A stretch of 64,000 nucleotides of DNA, taken from positions 186,001 to 250,000 of the forward strand of contig NZ_LPVY01000013.1 in NCBI RefSeq assembly GCF_001613805.1. The letters are read 5' to 3'. The DNA is from Thalassospira lucentensis (lineage in GTDB: Bacteria > Pseudomonadota > Alphaproteobacteria > Rhodospirillales > Thalassospiraceae). The position numbers and the translations under genes were made by a program. The notes beneath the pieces were generated by a model that saw only the letters and a list, made by a program, of their open reading frames with translations, did not search any database and was not told where the DNA came from. Positions 51,575 to 61,025 of this stretch are shown piece after piece (positions within the stretch are counted from its first letter, which is position 1; the number at the start of each line of letters is the position of its first letter).

Positions 51575-52057
51575 TTAAAGTTTGCGATACATGATCAGCG
51601 CGTCGGTTTCGCCATGTATCGGGTGCAAATAGGCACCGGGCAACCGTCCGACAATTTCAAAGCCAAGCTGCGGCCAAAGATGCACGGCGGCCTTGTTACT
51701 GGCGATGACGAAATTGAACTGCATGGCCCTAAAGCCGCGATCCTTTGCACGGATCAGCGAGTCTTCGCACATCCGCCGCGCAATTCCGCGTCCGCCTGCA
51801 TCCGCGGCGGTCATATAGCCGCAATTGGCGACATGCGCGCCATTGCCCGGCTGATTGGCCTTCAGGTAATAGGTGCCGACAATCTGCCCGTCTTCCTCGG
51901 CAACAAGGGTTTCCTTGTCCGGCCCCATCCAATAGGCACGCACTTCGTCATCGGTCATGTTGGTCGGCATGACATAGGTTTCACCAGCACGCAGGACCGG
52001 GGCAACGATTTCAAGGATTTTCGGGATGTCATTCTGTGTGGCAGGCCGTATCTGCAT
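51575..52057 (-). CDS. GNAT-family N-acetyltransferase
   Basis: A 160-residue acetyltransferase of the RimI/PhnO type. The acetyl-CoA-binding loop reads AADAGGRGIARRMCEDSLIR, and the C-terminal part KAAVHLWPQLGFEIVGRLPG is the usual GNAT pattern, with GAYLHPIHGETDALIMYRKL closing the sheet. Substrate unknown. It is transcribed toward serA and lies 54 bases downstream of aat in the same direction, so it may be read through from aat. Confidence 0.9.
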   Translation of the reverse strand: MQIRPATQNDIPKILEIVAPVLRAGETYVMPTNMTDDEVRAYWMGPDKETLVAEEDGQIVGTYYLKANQPGNGAHVANCGYMTAADAGGRGIARRMCEDSLIRAKDRGFRAMQFNFVIASNKAAVHLWPQLGFEIVGRLPGAYLHPIHGETDALIMYRKL

Positions 52058-52111
52058 CGGGATGTTCAGTCTTTTCTGGAAGGGATGCGGGGTCGGGCAG
52101 GGGCGATGGCG

Positions 52112-52759
52112 TCAATGATCACCTTGCTGCAATACCTGTTCGATAAATTCGGGATCGGCTTCAAACGGAAGGCTTGCCCGTCCGGCAAGCGCACGGGCAA
52201 GATCGGAACGATAGCGTTCCCGCGGGATTTCGACCACCCCGAACTGTTTTAAGTGATCATTGACGAATTGGGTATCAAGCAGTGTGTAACCGCCCTGCCG
52301 CAAAAGGGCGACAAGATGCACCAGCGCCACCTTTGATGCATTGGTCGCGCGCGAAAACATGCTTTCGCCAAAAAACGCCTGACCAAGGCTGACGCCATAA
52401 AGCCCGCCTACCAGCCTGCCATCAAGCCATGCCTCGATCGAATGCGCACAGCCCATCTTGTGAAGCGCGCAATAGGCATCAAGAATATTGTCATTGATCC
52501 AGGTATCGTCCCGGCTGGCGGTGGGTTCCGCACAGGCACGAATGACATCGGGAAAGGCTTTGTTCACATGGACCTTGAATGTCCCCTTGCGCACGGCTTT
52601 GCGCAGGCTTCTGGGTACATGAAAGCCATCCAGTGGCAATACGCCACGCCATTCCGGGTCAATCCAGTAAAGGGTCGGGTCATCATGGCTTTCGGCCATG
52701 GGAAACAGGCCGACCGAATAGGCACGGATCAACAGATCAGGGGTCAGTTGGTTCGACAT
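52112..52759 (-). CDS. aat: Leucyl/phenylalanyl-tRNA-protein transferase
   Basis: A 215-residue enzyme that adds Leu or Phe from tRNA to N-terminal Arg or Lys, marking proteins for ClpS-ClpAP. Family segments are [76 protein letters not shown] and the tRNA-site [21 protein letters not shown] use the ATG at 52759; the upstream extension to 52870 is not like the family. It follows accC, as in many alphaproteobacteria, with a terminator between. clpS and clpA are 10 kb away. Confidence 0.95.
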   Translation of the reverse strand: MSNQLTPDLLIRAYSVGLFPMAESHDDPTLYWIDPEWRGVLPLDGFHVPRSLRKAVRKGTFKVHVNKAFPDVIRACAEPTASRDDTWINDNILDAYCALHKMGCAHSIEAWLDGRLVGGLYGVSLGQAFFGESMFSRATNASKVALVHLVALLRQGGYTLLDTQFVNDHLKQFGVVEIPRERYRSDLARALAGRASLPFEADPEFIEQVLQQGDH

Positions 52760-53005
52760 GATCGCGGTGATAATGGTTTCGGTCCTGTTTGCAAGTCGTC
52801 TGTTTACATATGTGAACGCGCACTGGTCTGACAAGATAGCAGCTTTCGGTCCGTCAGCTATCTTTGGCATGATAATCGAAATGGATGATTAATTCTTCGT
52901 ACCGGGATCGGTAAAATGCTCGAAATTTCTTCGCTGCTTGTTTTGCCGGGGCCGCCATCGCCTCGCGCCTGATGCATCGTGCTGGGTTAACGGAAATTCC
53001 CAAAC

Positions 53006-53039
53006 AAAAGCGGGGCTCCCGAAAGGAAGCCCCGCTTTT
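53006..53039. terminator. Terminator of the aroQ-accB-accC unit
   Basis: AAAAGCGGGGCT and AGCCCCGCTTTT, 12-bp perfect arms around ten bases; T runs on both strands. Confidence 0.92.
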
Positions 53040-53059
53040 TCGCGTCGGGATAAAGAAAA

Positions 53060-54403
53060 TTACTTCTTCATGCCCATGAATTTCTCCAGCCAGTGAATAT
53101 CGTAATCACCTTTCTGGATATCGGGCTGTGCCAGAAGCTTCTGATGCAGCGGAATGGTGGTTTTGATCCCGCCAATCGCATATTCGGCCAATGCACGGCG
53201 CAGGCGCATCATGCATTCTTCGCGGTCACGGCCATGCACGATCAGTTTTGCGATCATGCTGTCGTAATAGGGTGGGATCGAATAGCCGGTATAGATACCG
53301 CTATCGACACGCACGCCCAAACCGCCCGGTGCATGATATTCCTTGATCTTGCCCGGTGACGGCACGAAGGTTTCCGGATCTTCGGCATTAATGCGGCATT
53401 CAATCGCATGGCCGTGAATTTCCAGATCTTGCTGCGTAAAGGACAGTTCAAGTCCAGCCGCAACGCGGATCTGTTCACGCACAAGGTCAACGCCTGAAAT
53501 GGCTTCGGTTACCGGATGTTCGACCTGCAGACGGGTGTTCATTTCGATGAAATAGAACTCGCCATTTTCATACAGGAATTCGATCGTCCCGGCATTGCGA
53601 TAGCCCATGCCACGCATGGCGTTGGCAACGGTCGATCCGATGCGTTCGCGTTCTTCCGGTGTCAGCGTCGGCGAAGGGGCTTCTTCAAGCACTTTCTGAT
53701 GGCGGCGCTGCAACGAACAGTCGCGTTCGAACAGATGGACGGCATTTCCATGGGAATCGCCGATAACCTGAAGTTCGATATGGCGCGGTTTGCCAAGGTA
53801 TTTTTCCATATAAACCGCGGCATTGCCAAAGTTCTGCAATGCTTCCTTGCGGGTCATGGAAAAGGCTTCGGCAAGGTCTTCGTCGCGCTCGACCACTTTC
53901 ATGCCGCGGCCGCCACCACCACCCGATGCCTTGATCAGGACCGGATAGCCGATTTCCTTGGCGCATTTCTGGGCTTCGGCAACGGTGGTGATTTCCCCGT
54001 CCGACCCCGGAACAACCGGAATGCCCAGTTTTGCTGCGGTCAGTTTGGCTGTGATCTTGTCACCCATCATGCGGATATGTTCCGCCGACGGACCGACAAA
54101 GGCAAAGCCGTGTTCTTCGACCATGGCGGCAAAGTCGGCATTTTCCGACAGGAAGCCGTAACCCGGATGGATGGCTTCCGCCCCGGTGATTTCGGCAGCC
54201 GACAGGATCGCCGGAATATTCAGATAGCTGTCTTTCGATGCGGCCGGGCCGATGCAGACGGCTTCGTCTGCCAGGCGGACATGCATGGCATCGGCATCGG
54301 CGGTGGAATGCACCGCGACAGTTTTGATGCCCATTTCGCGGCAGGCGCGCTGAATACGAAGCGCGATTTCGCCACGGTTGGCAATCAGGAGTTTGTCGAA
54401 CAT
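53060..54403 (-). CDS. accC: Acetyl-CoA carboxylase, biotin carboxylase subunit
   Basis: A 447-residue ATP-grasp enzyme that carboxylates the biotin of BCCP, the first half-reaction of fatty acid synthesis. Signatures are [20 protein letters not shown], the glycine-rich loop [20 protein letters not shown], and [20 protein letters not shown]. The length matches stand-alone AccC, not the fused carboxylase LiuD that lies elsewhere in this window. It follows accB by 16 bases in one operon. Confidence 0.97.
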   Translation of the reverse strand: MFDKLLIANRGEIALRIQRACREMGIKTVAVHSTADADAMHVRLADEAVCIGPAASKDSYLNIPAILSAAEITGAEAIHPGYGFLSENADFAAMVEEHGFAFVGPSAEHIRMMGDKITAKLTAAKLGIPVVPGSDGEITTVAEAQKCAKEIGYPVLIKASGGGGGRGMKVVERDEDLAEAFSMTRKEALQNFGNAAVYMEKYLGKPRHIELQVIGDSHGNAVHLFERDCSLQRRHQKVLEEAPSPTLTPEERERIGSTVANAMRGMGYRNAGTIEFLYENGEFYFIEMNTRLQVEHPVTEAISGVDLVREQIRVAAGLELSFTQQDLEIHGHAIECRINAEDPETFVPSPGKIKEYHAPGGLGVRVDSGIYTGYSIPPYYDSMIAKLIVHGRDREECMMRLRRALAEYAIGGIKTTIPLHQKLLAQPDIQKGDYDIHWLEKFMGMKK

Positions 54404-54419
54404 GCGGTGTTACCCCGGC

Positions 54420-54869
54420 TTATTCAATAATGACCAGCGGCTCGTCATACTCGACCGGATGGCCGTCGGTTGCGATGATCTGGGTAACCTTGCCGGACTT
54501 CGGTGCACGGATCGGGTTAAAGGTTTTCATCGCTTCGATCAGCATCAGGGTCTGGCCTTCGGAAACGCTGGAACCGACCGAAATGAACGGTGCGGCACCG
54601 GGTTCCGGCGCGAAATAGACGACACCAACCATCGGCGACTTAACAGCACCTGGATGCGAACCCGCATCGGCAGGAGCCGCCGGAGCAGGGGCCACAGCAG
54701 GAGCAGCGGCAACCGGTGCAGCTGCCGGAGCGGCTGCAACCATGGTGCCCTGACGGGCGACGCGGATGCGATTGTCGCCTGCGGCAACTTCGATCTCGGT
54801 CAGGTTGGTCTCGTCCAGCAGCTCTGCGAGCTGGCGAATGGTATCGTTGTCGATGTTGAACTTGCTCAT
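54420..54869 (-). CDS. accB: Biotin carboxyl carrier protein of acetyl-CoA carboxylase
   Basis: A 149-residue carrier. The N-terminal helix (DNDTIRQLAELLDETNLTEI) is followed by an Ala/Pro-rich linker of about 35 residues and the biotinyl domain (about 72-149), with lysine in LMLIEAMKTFNPIRAPKSG. The EAMKTFN form in place of E. coli EAMKMMN is normal for alphaproteobacteria. It shuttles carboxybiotin between AccC and AccAD (the latter not in the window). Between aroQ (11 bases upstream) and accC. Confidence 0.97.
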   Translation of the reverse strand: MSKFNIDNDTIRQLAELLDETNLTEIEVAAGDNRIRVARQGTMVAAAPAAAPVAAAPAVAPAPAAPADAGSHPGAVKSPMVGVVYFAPEPGAAPFISVGSSVSEGQTLMLIEAMKTFNPIRAPKSGKVTQIIATDGHPVEYDEPLVIIE

Positions 54870-54880
54870 TTCGATATCTT

Positions 54881-55327
54881 TTATGATGGTGTGTGGATCA
54901 GTGATCTGATGGCATCAAGGCCAAGAATGTAACCCTGCGCGCCAAAACCACAGATCATGCCTTTTGCAGCTTTCGAGACGTAAGAATGATGTCTGAATGC
55001 GTCCCGCTGATGAATATTTGACAGATGCACCTCGACGACCGGCAAATCGGATGCCAGCAACGCGTCAAGGATCGCAACCGATGTGTGCGTATATGCCCCA
55101 GCATTGATAATAATGCCAGCAGCTTCTTGCCGGGCTTCCTGAATCCAGTCAACCAGCTCGCCTTCGTGATTGCTTTGGCGAAAGACGACGGACAGGCCAA
55201 TCTTCGACGCATGTGCAGAACACATGTTGTCGATATCCTGCAAGGTGGTCGCACCGTAAATTTCCGGCTGACGCTGTCCCAGCAGGTTCAAATTCGGCCC
55301 ATTCAGAATGTAGACGGGTTTTGTCAT
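54881..55327 (-). CDS. aroQ: 3-dehydroquinate dehydratase, type II
   Basis: A 148-residue dodecameric enzyme of the shikimate pathway, converting 3-dehydroquinate to 3-dehydroshikimate. Catalytic segments are [18 protein letters not shown] (lid tyrosine), [17 protein letters not shown] and [20 protein letters not shown] take the ATG at 55327; seven more in-frame codons upstream are unlike the family. It heads the aroQ-accB-accC operon, a standard grouping in this class, and is divergent from thiSG. Confidence 0.96.
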   Translation of the reverse strand: MTKPVYILNGPNLNLLGQRQPEIYGATTLQDIDNMCSAHASKIGLSVVFRQSNHEGELVDWIQEARQEAAGIIINAGAYTHTSVAILDALLASDLPVVEVHLSNIHQRDAFRHHSYVSKAAKGMICGFGAQGYILGLDAIRSLIHTPS

Positions 55328-55571
55328 CCGTTCCCACATGCCCAACATATAGTGATGCGTTTATAACACGACCAAAGTCTGACGCAACGTTGCATTCGGA
55401 CGAGGCATGTGACTGTAACCACACGATCATGTTGGCATCATCGCCATCGGTGCAGCTTTGTGTGCCCCGCATGGCAGAATCCGCCGATCACAGCTTGCCT
55501 CTCGCCCGGCAGCTGCGCATACTGCGCGCCAATAGGTGAATATTTTGATACCACAAGGACAAGACGAACAG

Positions 55572-56567
55572 ATGCGCCTGACCATCAACGGTGAAGACCG
55601 CACCATCGAAACCGCAGCAACCGTTGCCGATCTTCTCGGCGAACTCGGGATTACCGCGACCAAGGTCGCGGTGGAACGCAATCTCGAAATCGTGCCGAAA
55701 ACGGCTTATGGCGATACTGCACTTGCCGATGGCGACAAGCTTGAAATCGTTCATTTTATTGGTGGCGGTTCCTCGGATGCCGATCTTGCGTCCGCCAATG
55801 ACGAGGGTTTCGTTGTCGCGGGCCACAAATTCAAATCGCGTCTGATCGTCGGTACCGGCAAATACAAGGATTTCGAAGAAACCCGCATTGCGATTGATGC
55901 CTCGGGCGCGGAAATGGTCACGGTTGCCGTGCGTCGCGTCAATCTGACCGACCCGTCACAGCCGATGCTGGTCGATTATGTCGATCCGAAAAAATACGTT
56001 TATCTGCCGAATACGGCGGGTTGCTTTACGGCTGATGACTCGGTCCGGACCCTGCGTCTGGCCCGCGAGGCCGGTGGCTGGAATCTGGTGAAGCTTGAAG
56101 TTCTGGGCGATCAGAAAACGCTTTATCCCAATATGCCCGAAACCCTCAAGGCCGCCGAGGCCCTGATCAAGGATGGTTTCGACGTGATGGTTTACTGCAG
56201 CGACGATCCCATTCAGGCCAAGATGCTTGAAGATATGGGCTGTGTCGCGATCATGCCGCTGGGATCGCTGATCGGTTCGGGCATGGGGATTCTCAACCCG
56301 GTCAATATCGCGCTGATCAAGGAAAACGCCAATGTGCCGGTGATCGTCGATGCCGGTGTCGGCACCGCATCCGATGCGGCATTTGCCATGGAACTGGGCT
56401 GTGACGGCGTTCTGATGAATACCGCAATCGCCGGTGCCAGGGATCCGATCCGCATGGCGCGCGCAATGAAACACGCGATCATCGCTGGTCGTGAATCCTT
56501 CCTTGCCGGTCGCATGCCCAAGAAAAAATATGCCGATCCGTCCTCGCCGCTGGCCGGTTTGATCTGA
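55572..56567 (+). CDS. thiSG: ThiS-ThiG fusion: sulfur carrier protein and thiazole synthase
   Basis: A 331-residue fusion. Residues 1-66 are a whole ThiS, a ubiquitin-like sulfur carrier ([20 protein letters not shown] to EIVHFIGGG), whose C-terminal Gly-Gly would normally be free for thiocarboxylation. After a 14-residue linker, residues 80-331 are ThiG, which forms the thiamin thiazole phosphate: [36 protein letters not shown] with the Schiff-base lysine, and [21 protein letters not shown] use the ATG at 55572 rather than the GTG at 55536. No TPP riboswitch is visible upstream, and no other thi gene is nearby. Confidence 0.93.
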   Translation: MRLTINGEDRTIETAATVADLLGELGITATKVAVERNLEIVPKTAYGDTALADGDKLEIVHFIGGGSSDADLASANDEGFVVAGHKFKSRLIVGTGKYKDFEETRIAIDASGAEMVTVAVRRVNLTDPSQPMLVDYVDPKKYVYLPNTAGCFTADDSVRTLRLAREAGGWNLVKLEVLGDQKTLYPNMPETLKAAEALIKDGFDVMVYCSDDPIQAKMLEDMGCVAIMPLGSLIGSGMGILNPVNIALIKENANVPVIVDAGVGTASDAAFAMELGCDGVLMNTAIAGARDPIRMARAMKHAIIAGRESFLAGRMPKKKYADPSSPLAGLI

Positions 56568-56585
56568 TCGCATAGATGTCCGATA

Positions 56586-56625
56586 AAAAGCCCCCGTTTC
56601 GGTATCGAAACGGGGGCTTTTGTTT
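56586..56625. terminator. Strong terminator after thiSG
   Basis: AAAAGCCCCCGTTTCG and CGAAACGGGGGCTTTT, 16-bp perfect arms with loop GTAT, then TGTTTT; shared with the convergent DsbA-like gene. Confidence 0.93.
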
Positions 56626-56679
56626 TATTCAGGCTGCGTAACGGATTGACTGCATCCGTAGTAGCGGTTTGGCGTAAAA

Positions 56680-57441
56680 TCAGGACGCCTGTTCAAGTCC
56701 GGCTTTGACCAGCGCATTGACGCGTTCCATATCCGCACCGGAGACCATCTGACCATTGATCAGGAAGGCCGGGGTGCCATTGACCCCGATGCTGCGCGCC
56801 ATGGCGGCATATTGCTGTAACATGCCGTTGATTTCCGGGGACTGCATGTCCTTGCGCATCTGATCAACGTCGACACCTGCGTCTTTGGCCAATGTGTTGA
56901 TCTGTGCCTCGTCAAGGATACCGCGGTTTTCCATGAAGGCCGCGTGGATTTCCATGTATTTGCCCTGCTTGGCAGCGGCCAGTGCCGCACGCGCCGCATC
57001 GGCACTTTCTTCGCGCAGGATCGGGAATTCAACAAACATGGTGCGGATTTTGCCATCGGAATTTTCCGCAAGTTCCTTCACGCCGTCAAAGGCGCGTTTG
57101 CAATAACCGCAGTGATAATCAAAAAATTCGATCACGGTCACCGGCGCATCAAGCGGGCCGACCGATGGCACCGAACTGTCGGCTACCAGCGCATCCCAAA
57201 CCGGCTCGATGGCTTCGGCCTGCTGGCGGGCCTGTTCGGTTGTCTGCCAGACCTGAACATTCTGGATCGCACGCAGCAGAACATCCGGGTTTTCCAGAAG
57301 ATACTGTTCAATCACGCCTTCGATCTCGGCCTTCTGCGCATCGCTTAGTTCTTCCGCCTGTGCCGGTGCGCCCATGGCAAAACCCAGCGAAAGCATGATG
57401 GCGGCACCGCCAAGAAGGCGTTTGATCATGTGCGAATTCAT
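56680..57441 (-). CDS. Periplasmic DsbA-family thiol:disulfide protein
   Basis: A 253-residue exported thioredoxin-fold protein. The signal peptide (MIKRLLGGAAIMLSLGFAMG to APAQAEE) is followed by a helical N-terminal segment (DAQKAEIEGVIEQYLLENPD), typical of the Com1/BdbD-like DsbA group, then the redox site VIEFFDYHCGYCKRAFDGV and the cis-proline loop IGVNGTPAFLINGQMVSG. It forms or isomerises disulfides in envelope proteins. The ATG at 57441 follows AAGGGA; the frame stays open to 57522. It is third in a leftward row after the M48 protease and a lipoprotein. Confidence 0.93.
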   Translation of the reverse strand: MNSHMIKRLLGGAAIMLSLGFAMGAPAQAEELSDAQKAEIEGVIEQYLLENPDVLLRAIQNVQVWQTTEQARQQAEAIEPVWDALVADSSVPSVGPLDAPVTVIEFFDYHCGYCKRAFDGVKELAENSDGKIRTMFVEFPILREESADAARAALAAAKQGKYMEIHAAFMENRGILDEAQINTLAKDAGVDVDQMRKDMQSPEINGMLQQYAAMARSIGVNGTPAFLINGQMVSGADMERVNALVKAGLEQAS

Positions 57442-57527
57442 CGAAAATCCCTTGTTGTCTTTGTCCCGGATGTGTCGGGCATCGCGCGGACCTGATTTCT
57501 TTAAATCATTGATACGAGACACGCACC

Positions 57528-58187
57528 CTAACGGGAAAGTAAAATATGCGAGAGATATGTGACACCGGCCACATCTGCCCCCTGATCACCAGATGCGGCA
57601 ATCCCGATCCATACCAGACGGACATCGATGGTATCTGTGTCGGGCCAGTATCGGCGATGCAGGGCTGAAAGATCGAAATAATCGCGTTGCCATTCCTTGA
57701 TACCGGTCATGTCCCCGCCAATCGGAAGCCGGATCACATGATCGACGGGCGGTTTGCCTGCCCCCAGATCGCTTTCGCCCCAATCGCCATGCGATTGCGC
57801 CCGGAAACCAAGGACAAGCTCGGTATCGCCGGGCTGTGCCGATGCGTTCATCAACCAATCGAATGACAGATAGGGGGATGCCAGAACCGCAATATTGGTA
57901 CGACGGCCAAGTTCAAATGTGCCAATTGCCGGGCGCATGGCAAGCGCGATACGCCCGTCGATATCTTCCCAGTAAAGGCTGTTGGCCTTTGACTGTTCAC
58001 CCGTATCAAGCTTTGCCGGACGTTCGGCATAATGCCAGTACCGGGGTGGGTTATTCAGCGGGAAAGGGGCATAAAGAAGCTTCAGGTCCCCCTCGACGCT
58101 CACCCCGGCATCGGGCAGGCTGCATCCGGTCAACAGATAAAACACCGCAAAGGCAAGGCCGATACGGCGAGGGGCCGGTAACCGCAT
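57528..58187 (-). CDS. Lipoprotein, DUF3047-like
   Basis: A 219-residue lipoprotein with lipobox LTGC (in LAFAVFYLLTGCSLPDAG). The mature part is a beta-rich domain: TNIAVLASPYLSFDWLMNAS, TELVLGFRAQSHGDWGE, VDHVIRLPIGGDMTG and TIDVRLVWIGIAASGDQGAD. The order of these segments resembles DUF3047, a family of unknown function, but I am not sure of the assignment. I use the ATG at 58187; a TTG at 58217 would overlap the protease stop codon (TTGA). Downstream of and probably coupled to the M48 gene. Confidence 0.72.
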   Translation of the reverse strand: MRLPAPRRIGLAFAVFYLLTGCSLPDAGVSVEGDLKLLYAPFPLNNPPRYWHYAERPAKLDTGEQSKANSLYWEDIDGRIALAMRPAIGTFELGRRTNIAVLASPYLSFDWLMNASAQPGDTELVLGFRAQSHGDWGESDLGAGKPPVDHVIRLPIGGDMTGIKEWQRDYFDLSALHRRYWPDTDTIDVRLVWIGIAASGDQGADVAGVTYLSHILLSR

Positions 58188-58213
58188 CGCCGCCCATTTT
58201 GGGGCGATTGCGG

Positions 58214-59560
58214 TCAATTCCGGTTGTCCTTGCCTTCCGGATCGGTCGCGCGAATGATGTCTTGCGCGCGCTGCCAGGTCGCCGTGCCTTTTTCAAGCTT
58301 CCGGTCGGCCTGAACCGCGTGATATTTCGCGGCTTCCCGATCCCCGGTCAAAAGGCTGTATTCCGCCTGCGAAAGCGACGCTTCGCCTTCGTTGCCCAGA
58401 CGGTTTTCGATGATCGCCCGGAACCGCCATGCCGAGGCATTGCTGCGTTCAACCGAAAGAACCCCCAAAAGATTTTCCTTGGCTTCCGGCAGGACACTGC
58501 TGTCGCCGCTTTCAATCAGCGCATGCGCCAGAAGCAGTCGGATCAAAGGTGCACCGTTGGACAGTTCGACTGCTTTGCGAAGCGGGTCGGTGGCTTCCTT
58601 GGCTTTGCCGAATTCCAGCAGGACCTGACCTTTAAGTTCTTCGAAATACGGATTTTCCGGTTCTTCGGCGATCAGCTCGTCAATAAGCTTCATCGCCGGA
58701 TCGAGTTGCGAGTCCCGGTAATAGGCAATCGCGCGTGCATAACGCCCCGAAATGCTGGTGTCGGTTTCGGGATAGGTGCGCAACGTATGCTGGATATGGT
58801 TGGTAAAGGCATACAGCTTGGCACGCATACGGGCATGGCGTTCATACAGAACCGGATCAACCTTGGCGTCCCTTAACGGTGAATTCGCAGTATAGTTTTC
58901 AAGGAACTCGACACGTTCGGTCGTCAGCGGGTGACTGCGCAGATACGGGTCCTGACGTGCAGTACTCAGCAATTCCTGACCTTCAAGCGTTTCCATGAAT
59001 TCCATCAGACCGCGCGATGAAATCCCCGCATCGGTCAGGAAGTTGACACCGGCCTGATCGGCACTGCTTTCCTGTGTCCGCGAATAAGCCAGGAAATTGC
59101 GTTCTGCCACGTTCTGTCCGCCAAGAACGGCGGCTGTACCGACATCTGCACGACCGGCGGCAACACCGGCGGCAACACCGACGATGGTTGACAGAATCGA
59201 TATCGCCGAGGCATTTCGAAGCTGATCATGAATACGCGAAAGGTGCCCGCCCGCAATGTGGCCGGTTTCGTGGGCCATCACGCCCATAACCTGTTCGGGA
59301 GTCTGGGCTTTCAACAAGAGGCCAGTATTGATAAAAAGCTTTTGGCCACCTGCAACGAATGCGTTCAGGCTGGGGTCTGAGACGATATAGACAGTAACGC
59401 CGCGCGGATCGAGCCCGGCAGCCTTGAATATCGGGGTCGCATAGAGATGAAGGGTTTCCTCAATCTCGGTATCCCGGATAAAAGAACGACCCTGCGCAAA
59501 AACTGTGCTGGGCAGGGCAACAAGGAAAATGGCAGTGAGAGTAATAATGCGTCTGAGCAA
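58214..59560 (-). CDS. Periplasmic M48 metalloprotease with TPR repeats (BepA-like)
   Basis: A 448-residue exported protein. Start LLRRIITLTAIFLVALPS is a signal peptide ending FAQG, which points to the TTG at 59560 as start; the frame is open to 59776 but that part is not protein-like. The zinc site HETGHIAGGH (HExxH) follows NAFVAGGQKLFINTGLLLKA, and the C-terminal 190 residues are TPR repeats (ELKGQVLLEFGKAKEATDPL and similar). E. coli BepA assembles or degrades outer-membrane proteins such as LptD. It faces the GGT-like gene across only 85 bases. Confidence 0.92.
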   Translation of the reverse strand: MLRRIITLTAIFLVALPSTVFAQGRSFIRDTEIEETLHLYATPIFKAAGLDPRGVTVYIVSDPSLNAFVAGGQKLFINTGLLLKAQTPEQVMGVMAHETGHIAGGHLSRIHDQLRNASAISILSTIVGVAAGVAAGRADVGTAAVLGGQNVAERNFLAYSRTQESSADQAGVNFLTDAGISSRGLMEFMETLEGQELLSTARQDPYLRSHPLTTERVEFLENYTANSPLRDAKVDPVLYERHARMRAKLYAFTNHIQHTLRTYPETDTSISGRYARAIAYYRDSQLDPAMKLIDELIAEEPENPYFEELKGQVLLEFGKAKEATDPLRKAVELSNGAPLIRLLLAHALIESGDSSVLPEAKENLLGVLSVERSNASAWRFRAIIENRLGNEGEASLSQAEYSLLTGDREAAKYHAVQADRKLEKGTATWQRAQDIIRATDPEGKDNRN

Positions 59561-59645
59561 ATTGTGCGTTCCGTGTTCTCGTTCATCCGATGTCGACCCG
59601 ACCAGTGCGGACAGGTTGCCGACGCGCAAGCCATCATGGCGGATC

Positions 59646-60950
59646 ATGACGGCAATCGCAATGACTGCCGGTCTTGCTGCCTGCAGTAGCGATAATACTG
59701 AAAATCTTGGCCAAATAGGGGCCGTCAGTGGTTTCCTTGGTGGCGTGGTCGCCGACGAACCCCGCGCGGTTCGCATCGCACGCGACGTTCTTTCGGCGGG
59801 CGGTACGGCGGCAGATGCGGCTGTTGCGCTTTACGCGACCATGACGGTGACCAAATCCTCGGTCGCCGGTATCGGCGGCGGCGGGGTGTGCGTTGTTCAT
59901 GATCGCCAGTCGAAAAAGGTCGAAGTGCTTGATTTCTGGCCGCGTCCGGGGACTCGCACTGCCGACAGCCAGACTGCAACCACCATTCCGGGCGTCCCGC
60001 GCGGGCTTTATGCGCTTAGTGCGCGTTACGGTCGCCTGCAATGGCCGCAGCTTTTGTCGGCGGCTGAACAATATGCGCGCCTGGGTGTGCCGGTATCGCG
60101 TTCGATGGTGGATGACATCGAAGCCAATCGCGACCGGATCGAGGCAAGCCCGATTCTGCGTGATGTTTTCATGCCTGATGGCAATACCTTGCAGGTCGGC
60201 GACCGGATTCGCTCGGTCAATCTCGGTGCGCTTCTGACATCTCTTCGGGTCAAGGGACCGGGTGAATTTTATAACGGTGCCCTTGGCGCCCAAATCGCAA
60301 CAGCCGTACAGAATGCCGGTGGGACACTGACCGCCGAAGACATGCGCGATTACAAACCGCAATGGAAATCCGCGACCGAGGTCAAGGTGGGTAACGAAAC
60401 ACTGTATCTGGCCTATCCGCCGCGTGCGGAGTCCGGACGTGCGGTCATTGATGCCAGCACCGAACTTGGTGCGGTCCTGAACCGCTATCTGGCCGATATC
60501 GATGCTGCCGACAGTAACGTTCAGTCCAATACAGGCCGCAGCGGCTTTGTCGTGCTGGACCGTGCGGCCAATGCAGTTGCCTGCATGACCACGATGAACA
60601 AGCCGTTTGGCGCGGGACTGGGGGCCGATGCGTTCGGTCTTAACCTTGCCGCCGGGGATGCGGGCTATGCCCAGACCCCGCTGATGGGCCCGGCCCTTAT
60701 GGTGAACCCGTTCGTCTTTGAATATTATTATGGCATCGCCGGTACCGGCACCCCGGCCGGGGCAACCAAACAGATTGCGACCATGGCCGAGGACCTGATC
60801 GAAAAGGGGGCGGCTGCCAATGTTCCGATGAATTCGGATGGCAAACCGGCGGTCAATATCGTGCGCTGCCTTGAAGGGATCCCGCCACATCCCGAAAGCT
60901 GCCAGTTCATCGCCGACCCTGCGGGCGGCGGCATGGCCGGCACGCAGTAA
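59646..60950 (+). CDS. Gamma-glutamyltransferase-like lipoprotein lacking the usual catalytic motif
   Basis: A 434-residue lipoprotein (MTAIAMTAGLAAC, cysteine 13) with the Ntn-hydrolase fold of gamma-glutamyltranspeptidase. GGT features kept: AARDVLSAGGTAADAAVALY-like opening at residues about 50-65, TIPGVPRGLYALSARYGRLQ, and MTTMNKPFGAGLGADAFGLN. Active GGTs cleave themselves before a threonine in an NTTH-x-S-V-V-D stretch; here the region (about residues 294-304) reads NTGRSGFVVLD, with no TTH and no threonine at the nucleophile position in my alignment. It is also shorter than the usual 550-580 residues. It may be inactive or have changed function. Confidence 0.82.
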   Translation: MTAIAMTAGLAACSSDNTENLGQIGAVSGFLGGVVADEPRAVRIARDVLSAGGTAADAAVALYATMTVTKSSVAGIGGGGVCVVHDRQSKKVEVLDFWPRPGTRTADSQTATTIPGVPRGLYALSARYGRLQWPQLLSAAEQYARLGVPVSRSMVDDIEANRDRIEASPILRDVFMPDGNTLQVGDRIRSVNLGALLTSLRVKGPGEFYNGALGAQIATAVQNAGGTLTAEDMRDYKPQWKSATEVKVGNETLYLAYPPRAESGRAVIDASTELGAVLNRYLADIDAADSNVQSNTGRSGFVVLDRAANAVACMTTMNKPFGAGLGADAFGLNLAAGDAGYAQTPLMGPALMVNPFVFEYYYGIAGTGTPAGATKQIATMAEDLIEKGAAANVPMNSDGKPAVNIVRCLEGIPPHPESCQFIADPAGGGMAGTQ

Positions 60951-60971
60951 GCCACCCTTTACGGACATTTC

Positions 60972-61001
60972 ATCGGGGCAGGTTTTCCTGCCCCGATTTT
61001 T
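60972..61001 (+). terminator. Terminator after the GGT-like gene
   Basis: ATCGGGGCAGG-TTTT-CCTGCCCCGAT, 11-bp perfect arms, then TTTT. Confidence 0.92.
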
Positions 61002-61025
61002 CAGCTGCAAGTCAGGACCCCGCAA

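Noticed and set aside
55390-55571. TPP riboswitch upstream of thiSG
   Set aside because: I looked for the CTGAGA and ACC-TGAT-CTGG-type conserved segments and did not find them in order.
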